Part shown: positions 42,299 through 50,649 of the stretch, one piece after another
How positions within the stretch are numbered: position 1 is the first letter of the stretch
Layout: every line of letters begins with the position of its first letter
Assembly: GCF_020911865.1 (NCBI RefSeq)
Contig: NZ_CP087131.1
Coordinates: 3,906,001 to 3,970,000, forward strand
Origin: Chryseobacterium sp. C-71
Lineage (GTDB): Bacteria; Bacteroidota; Bacteroidia; Flavobacteriales; Weeksellaceae
Direction: 5' to 3'
Length of the DNA: 64,000 nt
The notes under the pieces: generated by a model
The model's database searches: none
What the model was told of the DNA's origin: nothing
Seen by the model: the letters and a program-made list of their open reading frames with translations, nothing else
Made by a program: the position numbers and the translations under genes

Positions 42299-42336
42299 CA
42301 GCATTTATTTTACACCAACTTTAAATTTATTCTATT

Positions 42337-42873
42337 ATGAAAAAACAAATCTTCATCGCCATGCTATCTCTGGTAGCAGTAGGAACTCATCAGGTTCAGG
42401 CACAACATTCAGACCATGTGGGTACATCAGTCAATATTAATTTAGCAGATATTATTTCAATCGACGAAGGAAGTGTTGCTTCAGGAGGCGCTGTAGATTT
42501 TAATTATGTGAATACAACAGATTATAATTCTTCAAAAAGTGTAACGATTCCCAATAGTTTAGTCATAAATTCCTCCAAAAATTTCGATGTAAAAATAAAA
42601 TCTGAGGGCGCAAATTTTGTAAGTGGCGCAAATATTATTCCTGTAGATGTATTACAGGTAAAAGCGATATCAGGTGGAAGTTTAATGGGAACTATGAATG
42701 AGGTAACTTTATCTACAAATGATCAGGTGATTGTAAGTAACGCAAGTTTAGGTTCAAAACAAATTTTAAATATTGCTTATTCTATTTCGGCAGAAAAAGC
42801 ATCAAAGGTTCTTCTAGGAAAACCAAAAGGAACATATACGCAAACAGTAACTTATACTGCTACTGCATTGTAA
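42337..42873 (+). CDS. pilin-like secreted protein 1 (divergent paralogue)
   Basis: 178 residues with a signal peptide (MKKQIFIAMLSLVAVGTHQV, cleavage after VQAQ). It shares the family layout with the three genes downstream: VNINLADIISIDEGS, VDFNYVNTTDYNSSKSVTI, KNFDVKIKSEGANFVSGANI, IPVDVLQVKA and the C-terminal strand GTYTQTVTYTATAL. The fold is expected to be an immunoglobulin-like beta sandwich, as in pilus subunits (inference from alternating strands and partner genes). It differs from the others at about half of its positions and lacks their upstream palindromic promoter. A strong terminator follows, so it is a separate transcript. Confidence 0.8.
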   Translation: MKKQIFIAMLSLVAVGTHQVQAQHSDHVGTSVNINLADIISIDEGSVASGGAVDFNYVNTTDYNSSKSVTIPNSLVINSSKNFDVKIKSEGANFVSGANIIPVDVLQVKAISGGSLMGTMNEVTLSTNDQVIVSNASLGSKQILNIAYSISAEKASKVLLGKPKGTYTQTVTYTATAL

Positions 42874-42895
42874 TTAAAACGAATAATTTATTTAT

Positions 42896-42929
42896 AAAAG
42901 CCCTCAACATTTACATGTTGAGGGCTTTT
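42896..42929. terminator. 15-bp hairpin terminator after pilin gene 1
   Basis: AAAAGCCCTCAACAT and ATGTTGAGGGCTTTT pair perfectly around TTAC. A closely related hairpin recurs after pilin gene 3 at 44771-44807. Confidence 0.85.
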
Positions 42930-42942
42930 CGTTGAAATAAAC

Positions 42943-43017
42943 CGTGTAGTTATTTTACTACACGAACTTCCATTTTCAACTACAAAGAAACTTTTATCGC
43001 CGCCGTAGATTTGTAGT
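42943..43017 (+). promoter_or_regulatory. pilin promoter A with ACTAC/GTAGT operator pairs
   Basis: CGTGTAGT (42943-42950) and ACTACACG (42957-42964) are exact complements 6 bp apart. ACTACAAA (42979-42986) and TTTGTAGT (43010-43017) form a second exact pair. TAGATTTG at 43006-43013 fits the -7 box TAnnTTTG; no TTG stands at the -33 spacing, so activation by a protein bound upstream is likely. The region from here to the ATG is repeated almost unchanged at 43988 and 44821. Confidence 0.7.
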
Positions 43018-43062
43018 GTTCAAAAGATAACAATTAAACAAAAAAAATTAAATATTACGATC

Positions 43063-43608
43063 ATGACAAAACAATTTGCAATCGCAGCCTTAACTATTGG
43101 AGCAATCATATTAGGAACTAACAATATTCAGGCTCAAAATACAACTGCAACAACAACCGTAAACATTACCCTGAACGATGTGATCTCCATCGACGCCGGA
43201 AGTACTGCAATTGGAAATACCGTTGACTTTAACTATGCTACTGCAGCAGACTATAACTCTGATCAAACGATTACTAAGGCCAACTCTTTGAAAGTTACTT
43301 CAACGAAGAACTTTAATGTAAAAGTAAAAGCAGGGGGTGCTAATTTCATGAATGGAGTTAACTTAATCCCTGTAAATGTTTTAACAATCAAAGCAGCTGC
43401 AGCTGCGGGAACAATGGGCGGAACAAAAAGCGCTGTAGTTTTATCTGCGACTGATCAAACTTTAGTTACAAATGCTCCACTAGGAAGTGCATTAACACTG
43501 AATTTGGACTACACGATTCCAGCGGCAAAATCATCATCTTCTGATATTTTAGGTAAACCGGCCGGAACTTATACACAGACAGTAACTTATACTGCAACAG
43601 CTTTATAA
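43063..43608 (+). CDS. pilin-like secreted protein 2
   Basis: 181 residues; signal peptide MTKQFAIAALTIGAIILGTN, cleavage after IQAQ. Mature start NTTATTTVNITLNDVISIDA is an alternating hydrophobic strand that could be donated to a neighbour subunit. The body has VDFNYATAADYNSDQTITKA and KNFNVKVKAGGANFMNG, and the C-terminus GTYTQTVTYTATAL is shared by all family members. Only a few residues separate it from the next two copies. No Cys, so no disulfide. It should be a major fibre subunit handled by the chaperone at 45565 and exported by the usher-like protein at 46372 (inference). Confidence 0.82.
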   Translation: MTKQFAIAALTIGAIILGTNNIQAQNTTATTTVNITLNDVISIDAGSTAIGNTVDFNYATAADYNSDQTITKANSLKVTSTKNFNVKVKAGGANFMNGVNLIPVNVLTIKAAAAAGTMGGTKSAVVLSATDQTLVTNAPLGSALTLNLDYTIPAAKSSSSDILGKPAGTYTQTVTYTATAL

Positions 43609-43650
43609 GTAAATTTTTTTCATATTAATATTTTGTGATTTGGTGTTTCG

Positions 43651-43672
43651 AAGGCTTCCTACAGGAAGCCTT
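43651..43672 (+). terminator. hairpin after pilin gene 2
   Basis: AAGGCTTCC and GGAAGCCTT pair perfectly around TACA, followed by TGATTTTG. Same hairpin, with one change, follows pilin gene 3. Confidence 0.75.
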
Positions 43673-43905
43673 TGATTTTGTATGTAGTGATAGCGATATA
43701 GAGAAAATTCAAAATCCGGGAATAAGTATCTATCAGCTAAGGTAGAATCTATGTTTTTGGAAATTTAAACCTAATTAATACATCACACTAAACATTCAGT
43801 AAATTTCTTAAGCCGTTTTATATCTTTTTTAAAGTTATCAAATCTCAAAAAACGATGATAGCAAATTTACCAACCTATAATTTTTTTTGTGAAAACTTAA
43901 AGAAA

Positions 43906-43945
43906 AATTATACGCAAACAGTTACGTATACTGCGACTGCTTTAC
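43906..43945 (+). pseudogene. remnant of a further pilin gene (C-terminal end)
   Basis: The bases encode NYTQTVTYTATAL, the exact C-terminal motif of the pilin family, but read on into Gln-Lys-Asn instead of a stop and have no gene body. It lies in the 495-bp gap between pilin genes 2 and 3, 43 bp upstream of promoter copy B. This shows that another copy once stood here and was mostly deleted. Confidence 0.7.
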
Positions 43946-43987
43946 AAAAAAACACAACACTTATATATTTAAACCAAATGAATAAAC

Positions 43988-44058
43988 CGTGTAGTTATTA
44001 TACTACATGAACTTCCATTTTCAACTACAAAGAAACTTTTATCGCCGCCGTAGATTTG
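43988..44058 (+). promoter_or_regulatory. pilin promoter B, near-identical copy
   Basis: CGTGTAGT (43988-43995) and ACTACATG (44002-44009) form the outer pair with one mismatch; the inner ACTACAAA/TTTGTAGT pair is intact; TAGATTTG at 44051-44058 is the -7 box. Bases between are the same as in promoter A with few changes. Confidence 0.7.
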
Positions 44059-44103
44059 TAGTGTTCAAAAGAAACAATTAAATAAAAATTAAATATTACT
44101 ATC

Positions 44104-44649
44104 ATGACAAAACAATTTGCAATCGCAGCCTTAACTATTGGAGCAATCGTATTAGGAACTAACAATGTTCAGGCTCAAAATACAACTGCAACAACAACCG
44201 TAAACATTACCCTGAACGATGTGATCTCTATCGACGCCGGAAGTACTGCAATTGGAAATACGGTTGACTTCAACTATGTTACTGCGGCAGACTATAACTC
44301 TGATCAAACGATTACTAAAGCTAACTCTTTGAAAGTTACCTCAACGAAGAACTTTAATGTAAAAGTAAAAGCAGGTGGTGCTAATTTCATGAATGGAGTT
44401 AACTTAATCCCTGTAAATGTTTTGACCATCAAAGCAGCTGCAGCTGCGGGAACAATGGGCGGAACAAAAAGCGCTGTAGTTTTATCTGCGACTGATCAAA
44501 CTTTAGTTACAAATGCTCCACTAGGAAGTGCATTAACGTTGAATTTGGATTACACGATTCCTGCAGCGAAATCATCTTCAGCCGACATTTTAGGTAAACC
44601 AGCCGGAACTTATACGCAAACAGTAACTTATACTGCAACAGCTTTATAA
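44104..44649 (+). CDS. pilin-like secreted protein 3
   Basis: 181 residues, differing from protein 2 at only about four positions (I/V twice in the signal peptide, A/V in NYVTAADY, S/A in KSSSADIL). Same signal peptide type, same N-terminal strand and C-terminal GTYTQTVTYTATAL. It has its own promoter copy and is followed by two hairpins (44689-44710 and 44771-44807), so it can be transcribed alone. The near identity at the DNA level suggests recent tandem duplication or gene conversion. Confidence 0.82.
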   Translation: MTKQFAIAALTIGAIVLGTNNVQAQNTTATTTVNITLNDVISIDAGSTAIGNTVDFNYVTAADYNSDQTITKANSLKVTSTKNFNVKVKAGGANFMNGVNLIPVNVLTIKAAAAAGTMGGTKSAVVLSATDQTLVTNAPLGSALTLNLDYTIPAAKSSSADILGKPAGTYTQTVTYTATAL

Positions 44650-44688
44650 TATTTTTTTTCATATTAATATTTGTGATTTGGTGTTTCG

Positions 44689-44710
44689 AAGGCTTCCTAC
44701 AGGAGGCCTT
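44689..44710 (+). terminator. hairpin after pilin gene 3 (first)
   Basis: AAGGCTTCC and GGAGGCCTT pair around TACA with one G-T wobble, followed by TGATTTTG. Copy of the hairpin at 43651-43672. Confidence 0.65.
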
Positions 44711-44770
44711 TGATTTTGTGTGTATTTAATATTACGATAGCTTTATAATAGAAATAACAGCAATTTATAG

Positions 44771-44807
44771 AAAAGCCCTCAACACTTAGAAAGTGTTGAG
44801 GGCTTTT
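44771..44807. terminator. 17-bp hairpin after pilin gene 3 (second)
   Basis: AAAAGCCCTCAACACTT and AAGTGTTGAGGGCTTTT pair perfectly around AGA. Related to the hairpin at 42896-42929, which suggests both intergenic blocks derive from a common duplicated unit. Confidence 0.85.
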
Positions 44808-44820
44808 CCATTAACTAATA

Positions 44821-44891
44821 CGTGTAGTTATTTTACTACATGAACTTCCATTTTCCACTACAAAGAAACTTTTATCGCCGCCGTAGATTTG
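44821..44891 (+). promoter_or_regulatory. pilin promoter C, drives last pilin and likely the assembly genes
   Basis: CGTGTAGT (44821-44828) and ACTACATG (44835-44842) plus the inner ACTACAAA/TTTGTAGT pair, with TAGATTTG at 44884-44891 as -7 box. No hairpin is found after the pilin gene it precedes, so transcription may continue into the chaperone, usher, tip and signalling genes. Confidence 0.7.
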
Positions 44892-44936
44892 TAGTGTTCA
44901 AAAGAAACAATTAAATAAAAATTAAATATTACTATC

Positions 44937-45482
44937 ATGACAAAACAATTCGCAATCGCAGCCTTAACTATTGGAGCAATCGTATTAGGAACTAACAATG
45001 TTCAGGCTCAAAATACAACCGCAACAACAACCGTGAACATTACCCTGAACGATGTGATCTCTATCGATGCCGGAAGTACTGCAATTGGTAATACGGTTGA
45101 CTTCAACTACGTTACTGCGGCAGACTATAACTCTGATCAAACAATTACTAAAGCCAACTCTTTGAAAGTTACTTCAACGAAGAACTTTAACGTTAAAGTA
45201 AAAGCAGGGGGTGCTAATTTCATGAATGGAACCAACTTAATCCCTGTAGATGTTTTAACAATCAAAGCTGCTGCGGCTGCCGGAACAATGGGCGGAACAA
45301 AAAGCGCTGTAGTTTTATCTGCAACTGACCAAACTTTAGTTGCAAATGCTCCACTTGGAAGTGCATTAACCTTGAATTTGGACTACACAATCCCTGCAGC
45401 GCAATCATCTTCTAATAAAATTTTAGGTAAGCCAGCCGGAACTTATACACAGACAGTAACTTATACTGCAACTGCTTTATAA
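44937..45482 (+). CDS. pilin-like secreted protein 4
   Basis: 181 residues, nearly the same as proteins 2 and 3. Differences cluster in the second half: ANFMNGTNLIPVDVL, TLVANAPLG and PAAQSSSNKILGK. The changes lie in positions that would be exposed loops if the fold is a beta sandwich. The shared C-terminal GTYTQTVTYTATAL is kept. It is the pilin gene closest to the chaperone gene (82 bp), without a terminator between, so it probably belongs to the same transcript as the assembly machinery. Confidence 0.82.
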   Translation: MTKQFAIAALTIGAIVLGTNNVQAQNTTATTTVNITLNDVISIDAGSTAIGNTVDFNYVTAADYNSDQTITKANSLKVTSTKNFNVKVKAGGANFMNGTNLIPVDVLTIKAAAAAGTMGGTKSAVVLSATDQTLVANAPLGSALTLNLDYTIPAAQSSSNKILGKPAGTYTQTVTYTATAL

Positions 45483-45564
45483 TAAATTTTTTTAGTTTGT
45501 AAAGGTTCCTTTAGTTACGTTTTCAGTAGTTTTGGGAATCTTTTATTTTTAAACAATTTACACC

Positions 45565-46362
45565 ATGCGCAAGTTTATTTACCTTTTCATTTTCTTTATC
45601 CTCACAGGGTCTTCTTCACTTCTGGCACAAAGTATCTCTATGTCGCCTACACGCTTGTTTTTCACTGGTAATCCGGGAGAAAAAGTGACACAGACAGTCA
45701 CGCTTCAAAACAGTTCGGAAAAAGATTATGTTTTTAATCTCAACTATAAAGATTGGGTTAGAGAAGAAGACGGAAATAAGGTTTATCTTGATGCAGGCAG
45801 TTCAAAAACTTCCAATGCCTCTTGGGTGTCCACCTTAGAAAACTCTGTAACAGTTCCAGCGAAAAGTACAAAGGAGATTTTAGTAACCATGCAGATTCCG
45901 GCAAACGCATCAAAGTCTGTTACAAACAGCATGTTATTTTTTACCCAACTTCCTCAGCAGGCAGATCAGGCTCGTATTCAGAACGGGATTGGTATTATTA
46001 CCTTATTTGAGGTTGGACTTCATATCTTTTATACACCGTCTGGAAACCAGACAAAAAGTTTGGATATTACCAATATATCAGAGGCGAGTAATGAGAATGC
46101 AGCAAACAGAAAAGTCGCAGTAAGCATCCATAACGATGGAAATACCATCAATGATGCCACCGTTGAGTTTGAACTGACCAATACAGACAGTGGTAAAGAA
46201 ATAAAATTACCCGCAATTGCCATCTCCATGCTTCCCAATACCAATCAGGTAGTTCAATTTTCTTTACCAGAGAATATTTCAGGGAACTTTCTTGGCGTGG
46301 CTATTATCAAAATGGCAGGATCCAATGATTTACGCATAGGCGAAAAAAACTTTAAATTTTAA
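45565..46362 (+). CDS. PapD-like periplasmic fibre chaperone
   Basis: 265 residues with a signal peptide (cleavage after SLLAQ). The first domain has the chaperone pattern SISMSPTRLFFTGNPGEKVT, QTVTLQNSSEKDYVFNLN and PAKSTKEILVTMQIP, then NSMLFFTQLPQQ with GIGIITLFEVGLHIFYT, the strand that in PapD-type chaperones pairs with a subunit. The second domain (about 165-265) holds RKVAVSIHNDGNTINDATVE and a final strand. It would fold pilin subunits in the periplasm and deliver them to the usher-like protein encoded 9 bp downstream. Similarity to proteobacterial chaperones is by layout; sequence identity is low. Confidence 0.75.
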   Translation: MRKFIYLFIFFILTGSSSLLAQSISMSPTRLFFTGNPGEKVTQTVTLQNSSEKDYVFNLNYKDWVREEDGNKVYLDAGSSKTSNASWVSTLENSVTVPAKSTKEILVTMQIPANASKSVTNSMLFFTQLPQQADQARIQNGIGIITLFEVGLHIFYTPSGNQTKSLDITNISEASNENAANRKVAVSIHNDGNTINDATVEFELTNTDSGKEIKLPAIAISMLPNTNQVVQFSLPENISGNFLGVAIIKMAGSNDLRIGEKNFKF

Positions 46363-46371
46363 AATTAAGTC

Positions 46372-49176
46372 TTGAAACCACAAAAAAGTATATCGATATC
46401 AATCCTAAGAAGAACAATCTTATTTTTTGCATTTGTTCTTCTGCACTTTTCGCTAGCCTTTGCGCAGGAAAAGAAGGATATCGAAATCCGTTTTGAAAAT
46501 GAAAGTATAGCTGTTGAAAAGGGTTCTACTTTTACTAATTTCCTGGTCATTGAAAATAAAGGTTCTGAGGAAATTACCATTCAGAATATCATGCCTTCGG
46601 AAAATTATCCGGGTTTACTTTTCTATCCCAAAAATGGCTTTACTTTAGGTGTCGGTCAGTCTAAAAATCTTCCTGTGAAACTGATCGCCAATATGGATTT
46701 TATGAAACTGAGATCCAATGAGATCAAATTTCAGGTTTCATACACCATCACAACGATCACCAGAACTGAAAGTGCCTCGTTCTTTGTTGAAAAAGACGAG
46801 AACAAAAACATCGCAATTTACACGGCAGCATACGAAAATTTCATTAATCCTTCTGCGCCTGACTCCTCAATTCTGCTGACTGTAGAAAACCAAGGCTACA
46901 GTAAAAGAACCGTTAAGATTGATTTGCAATCCATTCCTGATGGTTTGGAAATGATGGCAAAACAACAAACCGTATCTCTGGAAGGTTTAGAAAAACAAAC
47001 AGTTGAGATCAAAATTGTGGTCAGAAAACAGAATACGCTTTTTCCGGAATTTAATATTAATGCAACCGCCACAGACCTGATTAGTAACGAAATCGTGGGA
47101 AGCAACACGCTCCACTTAGTCATTTTATCGAACAACAGACAAATTGCCCGAGGAAACGAAGCGGTGAGTGGAAGTAATTTTGCGGAACTTAGTTATAACG
47201 AAAACAGTTCGGGATTCAATTTTCTTCAATTAAGAGGAAATACAGCGTTTCGAGTGACTGAAAATTTGAAATCACGCTTTAATATAGGTGCAGATTATTA
47301 TCATGAAGATGGCCTCTATAACCTATATGATACCTGGTTGGAATTAGAGAGAAAAAATACGGTATTACGGGTAGGAAATGTTAATAGTAACGATTACGAT
47401 TACCCGGTTTTCGGGAGAGGTGGTAAAGTTTCTACCAAATTTGGTGATAATAATCAGATTGAAATTCTTGCGCTGGAAAATAATTACAACCTTTCTGGCA
47501 CTTATTTCCAACAAACACAAGGATCTACCATGGTAGGTGCAAAATATGGTTTTGGGAATTCTAAATCATTCAACGGAAAAGTATCCTATCTATTCGACCA
47601 TGATCCGCGGTTTAATGTGGATATACAGGTTACGAATGCAGTATCATCATTTTTAATTAACGATAAACATACAATCCGCACTGAGGCAGGTTTGAGCCAC
47701 GAAAAAGGTCTTTCGAACAAAGATGAAAACGTAGGAGCTACAATGGGAGCCAACTACGATGGCAAAATGGGCAAATGGGATATACAATCTGTTAATACCT
47801 TTGCCACCAGTAGTTATGCAGGGATCAAAAGGGGATCTTTTTTCTCAAATCAACGTATCGGTCACCAATTTTCTGCTTCACAGCGTGCTTTTATACAATA
47901 TCAGAATTCGCAGGTAGATCCTGAGTTCCTGAGTTTTCAGAATGCACCTATCCAAACTGGGAATACCGCTAATTTACGTTATTATTTCAACAGTACAGAA
48001 TCTTTGGGATCAGGTTACCAGTTTTCTTCAAAGAAATGGAATTTCCTATTATCTCCAAAGGTAGAGAGGCAAAAAACAGCCAATTTTTACACATCGCAGG
48101 AACTTTTCTCTTACCGGATGGAGGCGAACATAAGCACCACATTGGGTGCTCATGGATTGAATTGGTCGGCGGAATATTCTTATTCAAAAGATAAAAATAA
48201 AGCCGATTGGTTCAACAGTCTGAAAACAACATTGTCTTACAGGTATAAATCCTTCTCCCTCAACGGAACAGCCCAATGGAACGCAATCACTGTTTTTGAT
48301 TTAAATTCTTATTACGATGTAGACCGTAATTTCGCCAACTACAATGTATATGCCGCCTATAATTTCCAGATGCTTGGTAATAATCTGATTGGATCTTTTT
48401 CAGCCGGAACTTTCTATTCAGAACTTTACAAAAACTTAAACACCAATGTAAGTGGTAATCTGGAATATAAGATTTCGCCTTCTTGGTCTAGCACAGGTTA
48501 TTTTAATCTTTCAGGATATAAATCTACGGCGGAATATGCAAGCAGTGGAAGTTATTACCAGTTCAGAGTGGGAATTAAAAAATACTTTACTGCAGCAACA
48601 GCTCTTGGAAATCATAAAGTAACATTTCAGTTATTTGAAGATAAAAACTTCAATGGACTTCTGGAAGCGGGTGAATCTGTTCTTTCAAATGAAATAGTGA
48701 AACTGGACAATTTTGTTGCACTGACAGATAAAAACGGAAAAGTAGTTTTTCAGAATGTGCCTGAAGGTATTTACACGCTGAAGGTAAACGAAAGTGCGGG
48801 TGCAAGATTGATGATGGATCCTGTATTTATGATAGATAAAAATATCAACCGCAAGGTGGGGCTGGTAAAAAACATCAGAGTAAGTGGAAAATTAACAGAG
48901 ATTAAACAAACCTACGATGTTTTGGAAACGGATGTAACCGGAATAGTGGTGTATGCAAAAGGTGAAGACGGCGTGATCTATACCGCTGTGGTTAACCAAA
49001 AAAATGAGTTTGAGTTTTTCCTGAAAGGTGGAAAATACAACCTTTATATTGAAAATGACAAATACAGCTATACACAACCCAACCAAACTATTCAGGTGAC
49101 AAAAGAAGGTTACTCAGCAACCGTTATTTTTGAATATAAGAAGAAAGACACAACCATTAAGGTGAAAAAGTTTTAA
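46372..49176 (+). CDS. usher-like outer-membrane beta-barrel protein
   Basis: 934 residues starting at a TTG; a stop lies in frame just before it and the frame begins with a good signal peptide (RRTILFFAFVLLHFSLAFAQ), so TTG is the start. Residues about 30-260 are two Ig-like domains (KGSEEITIQNIMPSENYPGL, VENQGYSKRTVKIDLQS). About 260-740 show the amphipathic strands of a large barrel (LSYRYKSFSLNGTAQWNAI, YQFRVGIKKYFTA). The end holds a Ca-loop-like FEDKNFNGLLEAGESVLSNE and a carboxypeptidase-regulatory-like domain (FQNVPEGIYTLKVNE). Ushers also combine a barrel with beta domains at the C-terminus. Its place between chaperone and tip gene makes export of the pilins likely; not proven. Confidence 0.72.
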   Translation: MKPQKSISISILRRTILFFAFVLLHFSLAFAQEKKDIEIRFENESIAVEKGSTFTNFLVIENKGSEEITIQNIMPSENYPGLLFYPKNGFTLGVGQSKNLPVKLIANMDFMKLRSNEIKFQVSYTITTITRTESASFFVEKDENKNIAIYTAAYENFINPSAPDSSILLTVENQGYSKRTVKIDLQSIPDGLEMMAKQQTVSLEGLEKQTVEIKIVVRKQNTLFPEFNINATATDLISNEIVGSNTLHLVILSNNRQIARGNEAVSGSNFAELSYNENSSGFNFLQLRGNTAFRVTENLKSRFNIGADYYHEDGLYNLYDTWLELERKNTVLRVGNVNSNDYDYPVFGRGGKVSTKFGDNNQIEILALENNYNLSGTYFQQTQGSTMVGAKYGFGNSKSFNGKVSYLFDHDPRFNVDIQVTNAVSSFLINDKHTIRTEAGLSHEKGLSNKDENVGATMGANYDGKMGKWDIQSVNTFATSSYAGIKRGSFFSNQRIGHQFSASQRAFIQYQNSQVDPEFLSFQNAPIQTGNTANLRYYFNSTESLGSGYQFSSKKWNFLLSPKVERQKTANFYTSQELFSYRMEANISTTLGAHGLNWSAEYSYSKDKNKADWFNSLKTTLSYRYKSFSLNGTAQWNAITVFDLNSYYDVDRNFANYNVYAAYNFQMLGNNLIGSFSAGTFYSELYKNLNTNVSGNLEYKISPSWSSTGYFNLSGYKSTAEYASSGSYYQFRVGIKKYFTAATALGNHKVTFQLFEDKNFNGLLEAGESVLSNEIVKLDNFVALTDKNGKVVFQNVPEGIYTLKVNESAGARLMMDPVFMIDKNINRKVGLVKNIRVSGKLTEIKQTYDVLETDVTGIVVYAKGEDGVIYTAVVNQKNEFEFFLKGGKYNLYIENDKYSYTQPNQTIQVTKEGYSATVIFEYKKKDTTIKVKKF

Positions 49177-49186
49177 ATTTAGAGAT

Positions 49187-50623
49187 ATGAAAACGATGAG
49201 GTTTTTTTTAATAGGAATTTTTACCGTGTTCTGCGGATCAACAGTCGCGAAAGCTCAGGATATTTATTTGTCTGTTCCTGAAAATAATATTTTTAACAGG
49301 GTAGAATTTACATCAGTACCTACAAGGTTAATGACAAACGCCAATAGAACAAACTGGGATTATACCTTTTTTGGATTAGCGCCAGTAGCTCCAACATTTA
49401 CCTCTACGTCCGGACCAACTTTCACTCACTCTTCATCATCATTTACTTTACCCAGCTCTACTCTTCTGTGGCAATTAGAAAGTATGGGCGGGCAGCTTCC
49501 ATCTACCGGATTTTCAGGTTCTTTACCCGGTTTTCAGTCGTTCAGCACAAGTGCTCTAAGATGGTTTGAACCGCCCGGGTCTATTATTTTCGGAGGCGGA
49601 TTCAACAAGGGAAATATCAATTTTACGTTTAAAATACCAGCTGCTCAGTTTGCTGCCAATGCCTACCGAGCCGGGAATTATTCCATGGATATCAGTCAAA
49701 ATTATAATGATTTCACGCCACGTAATTTTAAAACGATTTTAGTCATTCCTTCATCTATCAGATGGCTCACATCATCTTTAACAAAATACATAGAAATATC
49801 TTCTTTGAATGACTATCGAAGTGCAAGTACGCGGGTATGGGATTTAGGAAATACGGAAATTGCGCATACGGTCGATTTTAATTTTTGGGCGAAAGCTGCT
49901 TCCAACACTGTTCAATTCACATCTTCTAAAGGTGTTCCGGGGACCAGAAATATAGCCAGCATTAAATTGGGCAGCAATGGACCTGCTCTCACGACCAAAG
50001 CTCTATCAGCCAGTTTTCAGAATTTTTCAGCTGGTAATTTAAATGTTGTAGCAGGAAACAGAAACAGCTTCATCCCAGAGCTTTACGTATCTGCAGATGA
50101 TTTTAAGAACAATTTTTTTGAAGCCGGAACTTATACATTTGAATTGAACCTCAATGCCAGGAGTACAGATAATTCAATTAACAGCCTTCAAAATACTGCT
50201 GTTCAGTTAAAGGTGCTTCCTAGGTCAGAGATCACCATCCCCAGCTCAGGGCGAAATGTAAACTTCAATTTTAATACAGCTGCCCATTACACCAATGGTC
50301 AGACACAAATAATTCCAAACCAAATTATATTGTCTAATAATGAGAGTTTTGAACTGTATGTAAAATCAGACGAAAATTATTTCAAAAAAGGAGGTGTCCA
50401 GACGAATATCAATTCCAACATCTTACAAATTGGCGTTGATGGAAGTTCTGTAAATGCTCCTTTATCCAAAACTCCCCAAAAAATACTTTTTAACGGAACA
50501 CCGGTTTTGGACAGGGAACTGGACGTAAGATACACCATACCACCTGCGGGTGCACAAAGTTTGGTAGGCAAGGAAAATACGACTTACTCAATCAATGTTT
50601 ATTATAGCTTTACGGCAATTTAA
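49187..50623 (+). CDS. two-domain secreted protein, probable tip adhesin
   Basis: 478 residues with a signal peptide (MKTMRFFLIGIFTVFCGST, cleavage after AKAQ). Residues about 25-330 form a unique Ser/Thr/Phe-rich domain. The C-terminal 140 residues align with the pilins: VNFNFNTAAHYTNGQTQIIP against VDFNYVTAADYNSDQTITKA, NESFELYVKSDENYFKKGG against KNFNVKVKAGGANFMNG, and LDVRYTIPPAGAQSLVGKEN against LNLDYTIPAAKSSSADILGK, ending in TYSINVYYSFTAI against TYTQTVTYTATAL. A receptor domain plus a pilin domain is the plan of tip adhesins in chaperone-usher fibres. Receptor unknown. It starts 10 bp after the usher-like gene. Confidence 0.75.
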   Translation: MKTMRFFLIGIFTVFCGSTVAKAQDIYLSVPENNIFNRVEFTSVPTRLMTNANRTNWDYTFFGLAPVAPTFTSTSGPTFTHSSSSFTLPSSTLLWQLESMGGQLPSTGFSGSLPGFQSFSTSALRWFEPPGSIIFGGGFNKGNINFTFKIPAAQFAANAYRAGNYSMDISQNYNDFTPRNFKTILVIPSSIRWLTSSLTKYIEISSLNDYRSASTRVWDLGNTEIAHTVDFNFWAKAASNTVQFTSSKGVPGTRNIASIKLGSNGPALTTKALSASFQNFSAGNLNVVAGNRNSFIPELYVSADDFKNNFFEAGTYTFELNLNARSTDNSINSLQNTAVQLKVLPRSEITIPSSGRNVNFNFNTAAHYTNGQTQIIPNQIILSNNESFELYVKSDENYFKKGGVQTNINSNILQIGVDGSSVNAPLSKTPQKILFNGTPVLDRELDVRYTIPPAGAQSLVGKENTTYSINVYYSFTAI

Positions 50624-50649
50624 CAATACTTTCTAAAAAAACTCTTCCT

